Origin: Parachlorella kessleri
Lineage: Eukaryota > Chlorophyta > Trebouxiophyceae > Chlorellales > Chlorellaceae
DNA length: 64,000 nucleotides
Assembly: GCA_001598975.1 (NCBI GenBank)
Contig: BBXU01001530.1
Coordinates: 27,296-91,295, forward strand
Direction of reading: 5' to 3'
Shown in pieces: positions 44,787 to 57,500 of this stretch (position 1 is the first letter of the stretch; every line of letters begins with the position of its first letter). The position numbers and the translations under genes are program-made. A model generated the notes under the pieces. That model did no database searches. It saw only the letters and a list, made by a program, of their open reading frames with translations, and had not been told where the DNA came from.

Positions 44787-47700
44787 TCAGGCTTGCACGG
44801 CCCTAGCTGCAGCCCCGCTGCCCTCCTCTACAGGCATGCGCCCTGCCACAGCCGCAGCCGCCGCTGCTCTGCCCGCTGCCCTGCCCGTCACCCAGGCCCA
44901 GTAGAAGTTGAACCCGCCGATGCGACCAAACACGTCCAGCACTTCGCCGCAGAGGTGCAACCCCGGTGCCAGCCGGCTTTCCAGGGTGGAGCAGTCAACC
45001 TCATTGAGGGGCACACCCCCTCCCGTGACCTCGGCCTTGGGGTAAGCCTCATGTCCGCTGACTGGCAGGGGGTAGCGAGTGAGCGCTGTGAGCAGATGCT
45101 CCCGCTCGGCCTTCTTCAGCTCGGACAACCGCCTGCTGACGTGGCAGAGCACAGCAAAGCACAGCCTTGCAGGGCTTGCTTACTCAACACTGGCAGGGGT
45201 TCAGCCCAACAACCCTCTGCCGTCCCTTTGGTTAGATTCATAGCAGCCCACCCATGTGGCGCGCCTGGTAGGAGTCTGCTCGCATCATTGCAGCCACTAC
45301 TTCTACCCCGCGCTGGGCACCAGCGCATGCTCCATTGGTTTTGGTAGCCCCTCCGATTTCATGCAACACGCGCCCAGCCACCAGTTGCCCCACCTGTCCA
45401 GCGGCAGGCCCGCCTCCAGACACAGTGCCTCCGCTAGCCTCTGGGGCAGCCCGTGCTTCCGCAGCAGGTTGGGCGCCAGGCCGCTGCCACCCACAGCCAG
45501 CCGCTGCTCCCAAGCGGCACGCCCCTCACCAGTCCAGTCCACCACAAGCTCTGCAAGAGGCAGCAACCATACCTGTCGGCATGTCAACAATGATGTCCAA
45601 GACTCAGGCTCATCCTGCATTCTGTATCCAGCCCTGCCAGTCCAGTCCAGCCCTACTCCCTGTTTCCACTACCTGCCACCAATACTAGTGATGTCTAGTG
45701 AGGTAGAAAAAGTGGAGAGCGGGCTGCCCAGGGACAACGGTGGCGCAAGCAGCTGCCACGCGTTTTGATGCATGTGGCCGGCCGCTCATGACTCAAAACC
45801 CTTGCCACCCAGACTTCGGCACAAATCCGTGCATTGAGCCACTCCACAGATCGAGCTGTCAAAGCAACTGAGAAGTCTTGCAACAACAATGTGTGCCCAG
45901 TCTAGCACCTGCCACCCAGGTACAAACATTGTGCTGGGGAGATGCTGAGCCGTGCTCAGCCATCCACACCCTACAAACAGGTTGTGCCTCTGCAACCCTC
46001 CGCCGCTTACATGCGGAGCTCCCCTTGCCCTATGTAGAGGACAGTCTAGACTATTGGACAATTGCACAGCACCGCCCCAGTGGCAATGTTGTCCTAAGCT
46101 CATGAGGGGTCATTGCAAAACACACCTGGAGGCGTCGCCCCTCTCTCCATCTCCTTCACTAAGTGGTGTGAAAGGTCCAGCACTGCCGGCCCGCTGTAGC
46201 CGCGGTGTGTGAACAGCATAGCGCTGCGCTCTGCACGTACCGCCCGCTGAGCCGCCCGCCGCCGCCCGCTGGCCTGGCCGCCAGCTGTCGCCCCAGGCTG
46301 CTGCACACACGACAGCTGGGCGCTGTACAGGGACACACCTGCCAGCTGTTGGCCGCCTGGGTGGCGCCCTAAGAGGGGTGTGAGAGCGGGGTAGGGTGGG
46401 TGGAGGGTATGGCCAAGGTCAGATGCGGCCTGGTAGCCGATGCCAGTTGCCCCCAGCTTGGGGAAACTCATGCCCCCGGTAGCAAGCACCTACAAACAGG
46501 AAACTGTGGGTGTGCTGTGTACAGCTCTGCAAGCCCAGCAGTGAGCAGGAGCGTCAGATTGTACACACACGGCTGCAGCAGCGCTGGACATGCAAACAGC
46601 CTGCCGTGCATGGATAGCCTCCCGATCCAACAAGGCGCCCTAAGGCACCCGCACCAGCCTCAGCCCCTGAAGCAACTCTGAGGCTCCTGCTGCTCTGAGG
46701 AGGCGCAAGCACAGGGCATCATGGGAGCAAGTTTGAGTTTATGATCCTGGCCCAGTCGCCACATACCACTCGCTGCGCAAGCACTTCGCCTGCCTCTGTC
46801 TCGCAAGCCCAGCCGCCCGACTGCAGCCGCCGCAGTCGGCGTAGCCCGGCCCCAAATCGGAAAGCCGCGCCCCGCCGCCGACAGGCAGCAACCAGCGCAT
46901 CCCTGACATCCTGAGCTGAGTTGGACCTTGGGAACCATTTTGCAGTCTCTGGCTCGAGCGAGAGCGGCAGCCCGAGGTGCTCGTTATCGGACAGCCTGCA
47001 AGGCAGCAGGGGCCGTGCGGTGCTGTCACACCTGATGCACACAAGGCACACCTTCCAGAACCAAAACTAGGACAGTGCCAAGGAGATCAGGGATTGCTGC
47101 CTACAAACACACAGACTCCGGGGCAACCGCAGCAAACAGGACCTACAACAGCGAGCAGTAATCCCTGTCATCTTCCCAATATCAGCCAGATCCTGGTATT
47201 TCCAGCTCTGCCAGGCCGCAGGCATGCAACCCCCTTCGCGCAACCCTATGTCATCACTAATGATTATGGTAATTCATTGGTCATCACTGGTCATCACCCT
47301 AAACCCTAACCCTAAACCCTAAATTGGCAAGGTCAAGTCAGGCACAGTGAGCCTAAACGGAGCCGTCTTACCAGCTGTGGCAACTTTCAAGCGTCCAAGT
47401 CGCCAGCACCGCTCGCAGCGCCGACTGGCTGGACTCTGTGAAGAAGTCTCGCTGGGGGTCAGCTTGCTGCGGCAGCACGTTGCTACAGGGGGTCCAGTCG
47501 GCGAGGCAGGGTCAGAGAACCACTAGCGAGCGGCACAGGGCAGTGCAAAATTTAGGTGGCCACCACCCAGCCACCCCAGGTGGGTTTCTAAGCTTAGGCC
47601 GCGCTAGGAAAACATTAGCAGGGCAACAGAGTAGGGCTGGACAGGCGTATATGTCCACACTGACAGGCTACAAAGTCCCTTTTGGGGGACTCACGGCAGT

Positions 47701-48307
47701 ATGGTCAAATGGCGGTACGCTATAAACTAGACTACTAGACAGGCTACAAAGGCGTCTCGCACTCACCAGCGGGTCCCACCACTGATGAGTATCTTTCTCC
47801 CCGCCTCCATGTTTTTCTCAAGCACCACCACCTGCAATGCCGGGCCAACGCTGCTTAGAGAACTTGAAAGTCCAGGGCAGGAGGAGAGGAAGAGCTGTGT
47901 GTCCGGGGGCTGCTTGGTAAACAAACCTAGGGGAGTCAGTGGGGTGAAGGCATATGATTCCCCGCAACTCCTCGTATAACTGTATCCTTTTCAAACTGCC
48001 TCGCTGCCTCCCTTCAACTTGGGTGCGTACTACTATGACAAGGACTGAACTGTTGTTGCTCACTCCTGGTTGCATGTGTCACCTGGGCCCCAGCGCTCGC
48101 AGCAAAGTAGGCAGCAGTGAGGCCTGCAGCGCCGCCACCCACAACGGCAAGCTCCACCGCCTGGCAAGTGCAGGCAAGCCTGCGGCACCTGTAGTCTAGT
48201 ATACTACAGCGCCTTAAGAGCAAGCGTGGCCACCAAGGGCTGCCAACAGTGCCCAACGTCAGAGTCACTGTTCGCCCCTGGTGCAGGTTTACATGTTGTC
48301 TATGCAT
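44787..48307 (-). CDS. HI0933-family FAD-dependent oxidoreductase (BaiN-like)
   Basis: Flavoprotein of unknown substrate. Seven exons close in phase: 48307-48083, 47831-47767, 47482-47372, 46995-46767, 46489-46126, 45550-45394, 45132-44787, giving 498 residues, about 90 more than bacterial members because of an N-terminal Arg-rich leader before ELAVVGGGAAGLTAAY, the dinucleotide-binding GxGxxG motif. Family motifs follow: LEKNMEAGRKILISGGTRCN (bacterial GRKLLxSGGGRCN), VLATGGMSFPKLGATGIGYQ, YPALTPL, HRGYSGPAVLDLS, and the C-terminal block EVTGGGVPLNEVDCSTLESR, GLHLCGEVLDVFGRIGGFNF. The leader suggests organelle targeting (inferred). Introns hold an interstitial telomeric motif (47298) and a dispersed repeat (45598). 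Bacterial in origin by family, but the intron density shows long residence in the nucleus. Confidence 0.9.
45598..45692 (+). repeat. Dispersed ~90-bp repeat, copy 3
   Basis: In an intron of the FAD protein gene. Shares actcaggctcat, attctgtatccagccctgcc, agtccagtccagcc, tactccctgttt and cactacctgccacc with the copy at 21128. Confidence 0.7.
47298..47324 (+). repeat. Interstitial telomeric repeat (CCCTAAA)n, short
   Basis: Four tandem units: CCCTAAA, CCCTAA, CCCTAAA, CCCTAAA, the plant/green-algal telomere sequence. It lies in an intron of the FAD protein gene, flanked on the left by imperfect ggtcatcact repeats (47243-47297). Genes continue on both sides, so this is not a chromosome end. Confidence 0.92.
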
Positions 48308-48577
48308 GGTAGCAACACTGCTTGTTCACTAGGAATACATGGCTCTCAAGCTCCTATCTTTCCGTAACCTGGCAGTGCTTGGATCGGTTAGTGGAGCCAG
48401 CTGAGTAGAGCAGGCCTTCTCAAGCCTGCTGTGCTGCGCTCTTCCGCCTGGGCCTCGGCGCTTGGCTTTCACGTCTCTGCCCAACCGACCATTTAGTACA
48501 ATGTTTGGAAGGCGAGATAGACGATGACTTTCTACTGCCTGCAATGACAGCAACGACGTCGGTTGCAGACTCTCCCG
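48308..48577. promoter_or_regulatory. Short bidirectional promoter between FAD protein and TRAPPC10
   Basis: 270 bp between divergent start codons (48307 minus, 48578 plus). It should drive both genes. No recognised TATA box. Confidence 0.5.
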
Positions 48578-51500
48578 ATGGACTTCTCAGACCTTGGGAA
48601 CCGCTTTGTGCTGGCGGTTGAGGACTTGAGCGGAGTATGGACCCCCCTGTATGAGGTCTGTACACCAGCTGGGACCGACTGCCCTATGCCGACCCGGCGC
48701 TCCAAACTGCTGTTGATCAGAGCCTGACAACCCGTGATCCACGGATGTGTGCAGCACTTGAAGAGGCGGCTGCCGCTCAGGCAGATCACCTTTCGGAACA
48801 AGTTCGGGGTGCAGGCCACAGTTGACGAGCTGCCAGTACAGTAAGCTGCCGCAGGGCTCGCACGACTCTCCGCCTTGCCGACTGGAGTGCAGCCAGTCTG
48901 CCCTTGCGGTGCTGCGTGCGCCAGCCAATATCCCTTGCCTGCATATGTGTTCTACATTGGGCTACTGGCTAGTGCACCTGCTGCAACAGCCCGCCTTCAG
49001 CCTGGTATGTGTACCCGGCCCTTGCGCTCGCGTAGGTTCCTGGCAGCAACGGACCCCCGGCTCCAGAAGCTGCGGCAGTTCTCACACAGCCCTGTTACTT
49101 GGTTCCGCAACCCGTTCGTGCACCTGGTTGTGGTGAGTCCCAGAGTATGGAAGCATGCAATCCTTAGACTCTGTTCAACAAAGGCCGCCTGCCGGCCAAG
49201 TTGTGTGGAGCAAGTTTGGGGCTGTTTTCCTGCTGTTTCGCACCGTGATATTGGAGCCTGACTGAGCCCATGGAGTATCGGTCATGGAGTGAGGTCAGCG
49301 CAGTGCAAAGCTGGTGCAAGACTACATGCTTCATCCCGCCATGCATGGAGCCTGAGCACAACGTGTCCCCGGCTCGCGACTGTCCCCGCCCGACCGGCCT
49401 CCAGCTGCAATGGCGAAGTACGTGCGCCTGTACTGCAGGTGTCATGCGAGGAGGCGGAGGAGTACAAGCGGGCGTACCGCCCGCAGCTCAAGGCTCTGGC
49501 AGAGGTGGAAGGGAGGCTGGGTGTGGGCCCAGAGCTGCTGTTTGTGTACCTGCGCCCCGGCCCGGTGGACGCGCTGGCCAAGGGCCCTGCCAAGGTGGGC
49601 TGACGTTAGCGACCTAAGCCTATTCAAGTGTGAGGCGGCCTGAGTGGAGGTGTCAGGCCACATAATGAGGAGGCCCGATTGGAAGGCTGAGGGGGTTTGC
49701 GTGCTGGCGGCCCTGACTGTTGCCGAGGAGAGCTGGGTGTGGGCCAGGGCTGTCTAGTTGGTGCCTATGGCCTGGACATGTGGTGCTTTGGCAAAAGGGG
49801 TCCTGCCAAGGTGGACGGTTTGCGGCTGGTGAGCGAGCGTGGTACATCACAACCTGATCCATCAGAGCTAGGTTCCGCTGGTCCTGGCAACCTAGTCCTC
49901 GGCAGCGGGGTTGTGTTCCACGCAAGTCGGCCCAGCCCCCCATAGGTTTTTGACAGCATGCGGCGGGACCTCAACACCAAGCGCCGCGACCGGTGCGTCC
50001 GACTGGACCCCGCTACCGGCGCAGCATCAGCAGCTGCTGGCTCGGCGGGCAGCAGCGGCCCTGCAGCAGGGCCAGTTGCTGGGACGATACTGGGGCTAGA
50101 GGAGTTGGAGAGGGCCATGAAGGAGGCCATCCGGGCCTGCTTTGAGGCGAGAACTGCCGCATATGACGAGGAGGTGAGCTGGCTGGGATGTTCTGGTGTG
50201 CGTGTCCTAGTGTTTACGTGAGCGTCTTTTGGCTTGGTTGGTTCGCGCAATGGCCTCCCAGACAGCCGAGGATTTGCTGGTGACCTGCCTGCCGGTCCCT
50301 TCCCCTCTAGATTACCAGGGCAACCCGCTGTGTAAGGTTGACCTGCGTTTAAGTATTGAGTGCGGAGGGCTTGATGGGTGCGCCTGGCGTTGTGGCCTGC
50401 CCTAGTTTGTCTTGCTCGCAGCCCACATGCAGCCACATGGCTGACAACACTGTCAGGACAGTAACCTCAGCCCGCAGCGTTACCATAATCCCAAATGGAC
50501 CTGCTTCAAATGCTCTCAGTGCACGCACGACCCTGCCCTCCGTCCTGGCGCCGACCGTGTTGCAGGTCCGGAGGCTAATGATGTCCCGGCAGGACCCCAC
50601 GTGGAGCTTCTCCACACTCTTCCTGTTCAAGGACAGCCTGGCAGTCATGATGGAGGCGGCAGGTGGGGCCAGGATCATATTGTTTTAAATATAACACATA
50701 CTTTGCTTTACCTTATTATAGAATATAGTATGCATAGTCTAGCGTGATATTAGGATATATTGATGTGGTTTCCGGGCAGGGGATTCCTGCACAGGCCCTT
50801 GATGTGCAAGATGTGCACACCTTTCAACTCGCTCGTTGCATGAGAGGCGGTCTGGCAGTCGTGTTGACGACGGCGGTTGCGGGGGTTGCGCTGGTATTGG
50901 ATGGATCCTGCTAGGGTGGTCGGCCGGCAGCTGAGAAGCTGGTCTGCTGGCTCGCACGAGTTTTGTGCCCTGCGGCCCACAGGGGAGAGGTGTTGCTGGG
51001 CTGTCAATGGCAATGCCTGTCAGCGAAACGGGATTTGATGCTGGGATCTCATCCAATATGTGGCAGCAGCTGTGGGTTGCAATGGTACTCCCGTTGCTGC
51101 CAGGTGATAGTTGAAAGGCTGGTGAAGCGGATGGCGCTGTGAGCTGGGATTCCATATGTGACCCAATCTAAAGCCAGTCCCGCCAAAGTGATAATTTGCA
51201 GGGGTGTTAAGCTTCGCCTCTTGCAAACTGCCAAGCAGGGTTGCTAGATGATGCGCTGAGGGAGTACTATGAGCTGGAGGCTGTTTACCTAGAGGCTATC
51301 CAGGCCGGCCAGCTGGCACGGCAGGGAGGCTTCGGCGGCAAGGCGCCTGATGCTGACGAGGTGGCACTGATGTGGCAGTCATGGCATGGCATCCGCCAGG
51401 TAAGGGTAAGGCAGCACGTGGAGGCTGACAATTTGGTGCCTCTTTGGAGGATGGGTTGAACCACTGAACAACAGGCAGGATGCCGGTGTGGTGCCGGCAT

Positions 51501-54500
51501 GTGTTGTGTATGGCCTTCCACGGGAGCTCCAACATGGCCTTGTGATCCCAAGTCATTCCATGTGCCTTCATGCCGCTTGTGTGATTGTGGTCCGAGATGG
51601 CTTGCCTTTTGTGCATATCAGTGCAACCCTGCAGCGGCCGTGTAGCCCTGCCACAGGCGGTGCCGCGGCGCGAGTATATCGCCTGAGCTTGGGGATCAGT
51701 GCAGCAGCGCAGCAGCTTGATGGAGGTCCTCAACTTATCATGTGCAGTGGAAAGGAAGGTCATGTCTACAGCAGCTGCTTTGCTGCTGCCATTGGAAGCG
51801 GATGAATGACTGATTGATTGAGTGGACGGGAAAGTCTTCTCCCCTGTGGCTCTCCCCCTGTCTGGTGCAGGCGGTGCTCCAGGGCGACTCTGTCCCAGAG
51901 TTTGCCTTCCGGCAGTTCCTGTTTGCCAGCCAGGCCCGGGTGCTCCTGAAGCAGCACAGGCTTGTTGAGGTGGGTACCTGGTAGTAGCTGCTGTCGCTCA
52001 CTTCAGGCTTCCCTTTCCCTTCCCATTGAGGCGTCCTGGGCGGTCCTCAGATGCCAGGGCCTGGGGGCAGCGCAGCGGCTGATGTGGTCCATCCCTGGTG
52101 CCAGTCCACCCATCAACAGCCTCGCTTGCCGTCTTTCATGTGGTTCTTGCAACATCCTGCTCTTGTTCCTCGGCCTGTGTCATGCCTGAAGCGAGGTATA
52201 AAATAAGAGTATTTATCAATAATGGCTTATAAAAAAGAGCTTATTTCATAAAGGAAAAAAATGGCTTTGTGTGGGTCAGGCACCTGTGCCAGCTGCGCTG
52301 CAGGTGGCTGAGCGGGGCCTCGGCTTCATCCAGCTGTTTGGCTCTCTGCTGGACCAGAAGGAGCGGGACGGGCAGGTCCCGCCCCTCTTCAGCACCGCCT
52401 GGGCGTTTGCCGCTGCGCTGTCCCTGGCGAGCTCGCTGACCAGCATGCAGGCGCAGCGTGCGGAGCACAGGCGGTCAGACCAGGGGCGGGGGGGCAGCGG
52501 CTTGAGGTATGGCTGTGCTGGGCTGTGCTCTTCAGGAGGCTGTGAGTGCATCCAGTTACCTTGTTTCGGTTTGCAGACGCTGGCGGCCGGCGCCCAGTGG
52601 ATGGGTGGATTGCTGGGCAACGAGGGAGAAGCGGGGAGGGGGGCTCAAGCTGCTAGGATTGTAGTTGGTATGCGTGTTTAAGATGGAAATGCACGTGATT
52701 GCCCCACACCCAGTGTCTGCTACTCAACATACCCCAGCCTCGCACTGGTCAACTCCTTGGCATGTGCATCCTACCCTCCACTGAAGTGCAGCTAGCTGCA
52801 TCCTCCCGACCGGTTCCCGCCCTGCCCGCCTGCCTCCTTGCAGCCGGTATCGCTCTCGCCCCGCTGGCGGCTCCACCACCTCCCGCCCTCCCAGCCCCGG
52901 CTTTGGCTTCGGCCCCGCCACCGCATCACCCGGATCACCAGCCTCCCCTGTCTCCAGCTCTTTCCAACCACAGCACCTGGGAGGGCTACCTGCCCCGGGC
53001 AACACCCCCTTTCAGGGCCGCCCAAGCCATGAGGCGGGTGCCACAGGATCCGCCCCAGGCAGCCAGTTTGGCGGCCCAGCTGCCGTGGGAGCCAGCCCTG
53101 CTGGCGGCTCCTCTGCAGCGGTTACCCCGCTGGGCCGCCACGCAGGCGGGGCGGCGAACGGGGTGGTGGGCGCAGCAGGGGCAGCGGGGGAGGGCGGCGG
53201 GGCGGGGACTGCGTTTGGTGCTGCCGGGGTCATCGACTGGGGCATGGGGGTGCTCCCGGGAGAATCCCTCCATGAGGATGGAGACGGGCGAAGCCACCGT
53301 AAGGTGAGAAGCGGGGTGGGCTGGGAGCGCGCGGCCAGGTCTTCCTTTCTAGATGAGCTTTTAAATGCAAGCCTATGTGCAAGGGCAGGAGGTGGGCAGC
53401 TCGCACACCTGGTGGTTCCAGCCTACCTGCCCAAGGCATGCTGCCTGAATAAAGCCAGCACGCGAACTGTAGGGAGTGGTGAGGTTGTCTGTAAACAGCC
53501 CTGATCTCTGAGATTTTCTGCAGCTGCTGCCATGGTTGTGCGATGCACCTGGTTCAATATTGCGGGGCGCTTACAGTGCTGGGCAGCATCAGATCAGCAT
53601 GAAAGGGTGCAGCTGGAATGCCCACCGTCTAATGGCAGCGGTTGGGGTAGACGTCATACTGCATATATCGTTGTGCCTGCCCTGCAGGCTGGCAGCATGG
53701 CGTGCTGAACCGCTGCAGGCCACTGCCTCACATAACCTTCTGTCAACTCACATCCTCCCTCTCCTCCCCTGACGTAGGGTGACAGCGGACAAAGCGTGCT
53801 GCACTGCCCCTAGCCTGCCTCTCACCTGTACGCACAGTCAGTTCCTCACTCCCCTTTCCCCTGGCGACTGCAAGGGGGACAGTGCAAGTGTGCTGTACTG
53901 CCTGCTGGGCCACCTGTACTCCAATGCCAGGTCAGAGCTTACTTTCTTCTCCCTTGCAGGGTGACAGTACAAGTGTTCTGTACTGCCTGCTGGGCCACCT
54001 GTACTCCAACGCCAGGTCAGAGCTGACTCAGCTGGGGGAGGCGGCAGGATTGAGGCCCCCTCAACCAGCAGGGCTAGACGCCCTTGAAGCGGCCGCCAGC
54101 GGCGGGTGAGTCTGGACAAGTGGGTGAGGTTTGTGAGTCTGCAGGGCCGCCTGTGTGCAGTACTGGTAGACCTATAGCTTCTTGCTCCCTGTGCATTATG
54201 GATAGGTAGTAAATAGTGCGTGGGCAGGTCCAGCACACCTGGCAGGCCTGGTCCCATGATCGGCAAGCCTGCCTGCCTGCGTCTTGACCTGAGCTCGTTA
54301 GAGAAAGGGGCCCGACCCTCCTGCTTGCTGCCTGTTTCCTGCTTCCTGTGTGTAGGAGCCTGGCTACCCCGCCCTCCAAGCCTTCCCCCGTTCCCCGGGG
54401 CTTCTCCTCGACGAGCCGCTCTCACTCCACATATGGCCCCACTTCATTTCCAGCCGCCACGCCCCCGGGAGGGGCGAACCAGGCCACCCGACCGCTGGCG

Positions 54501-57500
54501 CCCACTCCCCCAGCCCACACCAACAGCAGCATCAGTAGCATCTCAGAGAGCTCCAGCGGTGGTGCTATCCAGGGCGGCCTTGGCGCGCCTGTCCGGGCGC
54601 ATGGCTCGCTGCATGCGGTAGACCTATCCTCAGGGCCTGTGGCGGGAGCTGAGCTGGAGGCGGGAGCAGCACAGCAGGCCCAGCAGCAGGAAGGGGGTGC
54701 AGTAGGGAAGCAGGCAGCAGGCGGAGCAGTACAGTCTGGGCCTGCAGGGGTACCGCCAGCGGATCTAGCACCAGAGCTACGGGATCCTGGCTCTTTGGGG
54801 CCCATCTCGGCTGCCGCTATTGCCGCCCCGTCGAACCCAGGCTCTTTAGTCATGATCAGGCACCTACGCGGCGCCTCCGCAGCATCTGCCCAGTCCCTGG
54901 ACTCCGGAGCCGCTGGCACAGCAGGCGCAGCGCCGGGGGCGCCGGACTCGAGTCGATCCCTCGGCCCGGAGGACAGTGTGGCACAGAGCACCCCCGTGTC
55001 GGTAGCCGCAGCAGGCACAGCAGCGCCAGCTGGCCTAGCGGGGTCTGGCAGCGCCAGAAAGCTGTCAGTGAGGACCCGGCCAAATCTTGAGATGGAATCG
55101 CAGCCGTCAACCCCCAAGAGCTCCATCTCGGGGGTTTCCTCCTCCCCCACGAGGGCTGCCGCCAGCCAGGCGGAGGCGCAGCAGGCCCAGCAGGCAGCGG
55201 CAGCGGCAGCCTACCAGGCAGGGATCAGCGTCGCAGCTGGCGGGGCGATGCCGGATGCCCGAGCGATCGAGCGGCAGGTAGGCACATGGGTGGCAGACAG
55301 GAGGCACCCCTGGTATGGGCTGGTATGTGCCCTGGGGGGGGGGGGGGTTCCTTGTGTGCTTCCGCCCTGTGGAGGGGCCCTCCTGGGTGCTTCACATATC
55401 CCCAAACTCCACAGTAGGCTTGCTCAAGCACGGTGAAGCAGCCCAGGCACTCCCTTTCTCCTCCCAATGGCAGGGTACTACATGTGCCCGGTCCCAAGGA
55501 GTCCCACTTGAGGCGTCCCACAGACCTACCACCCATTCAGGAGCCATCGCCGCACCGCACTGCACCCTGCTCCCTTGCATGCTATCGCAGCCTCCAGGCC
55601 AACCCCCTGCCAGGCCCACACCCAGCCGTACAGGCTTCCCTCCCTGGGAGAGGTGTGGTGGGACAAGTGGTCCTGCCTGACCTGGTCTGCCTCCCTGTGC
55701 ATCACTTTGCTGCCTTTCTTGCCCCGTAGGTGATGAGCCCTGCAGCCTCCATCCAGCACCTCGGCCTCAGCGAGGCCCTCATTCCCCAGCTTGGTGTCGG
55801 CGCCGGCAAGGCCCAGGAGGGCGCCGGCGCCCTGGTCAGCTACGGCGCCGGCGGGCCGTTTGCCACGGAGGGCCTGCCACCCTGGCTGGTGCACTGGCGG
55901 CTGCGGCTGGGCTTGGCGTCAGAGGGGGGGGGGGGGGGGGGCGTCAGTGACTGTGGAGGCTACGTGCCGTGCCTGGGCTGCCATGTGGTGGCCCTTTGTA
56001 GCCACTTTTTTGAATGTTAGGAAGTTAAGGGGCTAGACTAGTGGGGTTACTTCCCAAAATTTGAGGCGAGGGTTGGAATCCTACCAGCGTTACATAACTT
56101 TTGATGTACGCGGGGTGCACCTGCACCTGGTTGCTGCACCTGATTTTGGGATCGGGGGGAGCATGCAACGGGTGGCACGTAACTTGCAACTCCTGATGGG
56201 ACTCTTGGCAATACCTTCTAGGAAATTGCCTTAGATGTGCTGCCTGCTGCGCATCACATCATTAACTTGGGTACTGGCCCCCGGTAGTGGGACACTCTAA
56301 TCGGGCTGCCTCCCTCCTGCCTTCGGGCAGGACAAGGCAGCAGCCAGGACCAATCTAGCAGGGCCACCGCTTATATCCCTTTATTCACACGAAGGGAGGT
56401 TCTGGTGTAGCTTGTACAGAGCCTTGCAGTCCCCGCGCCGGCGGCGTGGTGGCCCGATATGTTTGCCTGCTAGCCTGCCTGCTTGCCTGCCTGTCCGTAA
56501 GAGCCGGCAACTGTGCAATAACCCATGCTGTGCCTTGCAGGATCTGTTCTGTGACCTGTGGCGTGCGCTCAGCAAAGGCGGGGCGCGGTGCTACGGGGCC
56601 TGCGGCCGTAGGCGGCACGCTGCGCTGCTGCATGCTGACGTGGCGGACGTGCTGATGTGGCGAGGCGACCTGGAGGAGGCTGCTGAGCTTTACAGCTCGC
56701 AGTGCCGGGCGGCGCTGAGGTGGGGCAAAGCAAAGTGGGAGGGCGGGAGAAGGCAGGAATGAAGGGGCAGAATGACCTGAGGTTTAAGTAGAAGCTAATG
56801 CGCTCTTGCGTGCACGATCAGGGAATAAGCATGTGGAAGGGCATGAAGGTTCTAAGCTGGACAGCGGGGGCGGGGGGTGGTGCTGAGGGGCAGTGTGCAG
56901 ATGTGTGTCAGGGGTTGACTGTCGGGGTGTATTGGGCAGACTGGTTCGCGTAATGGATGATACCACTCGGTAGGCTTGGGCGCTAGCAGCATGCTGCACG
57001 GCAATGTGGCTTGACAAGCTGAGGTTTAACAACCTGAGGTTGTAAATGCGTGGGTAGGCAACCTTGCTTCTCATATGACTGCAGGGAGGGCTGGTACAGC
57101 CTGGCAGCCCACACACTTCCCAAGCTGGCAGCTTGCCAGCTGGCCAGCAAGGGCGCCAGCGCCGGAGCGGGCCTAGCAGACACAGCAGCTGCCATGCTGG
57201 CACTGCCATGGCAGTACCGGCCGGAGGGCGTCGACGACTCTGCAGCTGCCAAGCTGTTGCTGGCTGCTGCCGCCACTGCTGCTGCGACGGAAGGGGGCCT
57301 GTACCAAGTGCAACTGCCTTTGCTGGGTGAGCACAACAGCATGTCTTGCATTGCGAGGTCAGCGTCTAGGCTTGCCTGTGAGACCTTGTGATTCATTCAT
57401 CGGGAAAGCCTATCATGTATTAAGATTGCTCTGTCTCCTTGTCTGAATGACCTTGTCCCTCTCACAGCCGTGGACAGTGTTGTGTCATAGGACTTGAGAA

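Noticed and set aside
47298..47324. Chromosome end
   Set aside because: Only four repeat units, and intact gene sequence continues on both sides.
48656..48753. First TRAPPC10 exon reading on through VCTPAGTDCPMPTRRSK
   Set aside because: The frame hits a stop soon after. Splicing GAG/GTCTGT to GTGCAG restores the conserved frame HLKRRLPLRQITFRNKFG.
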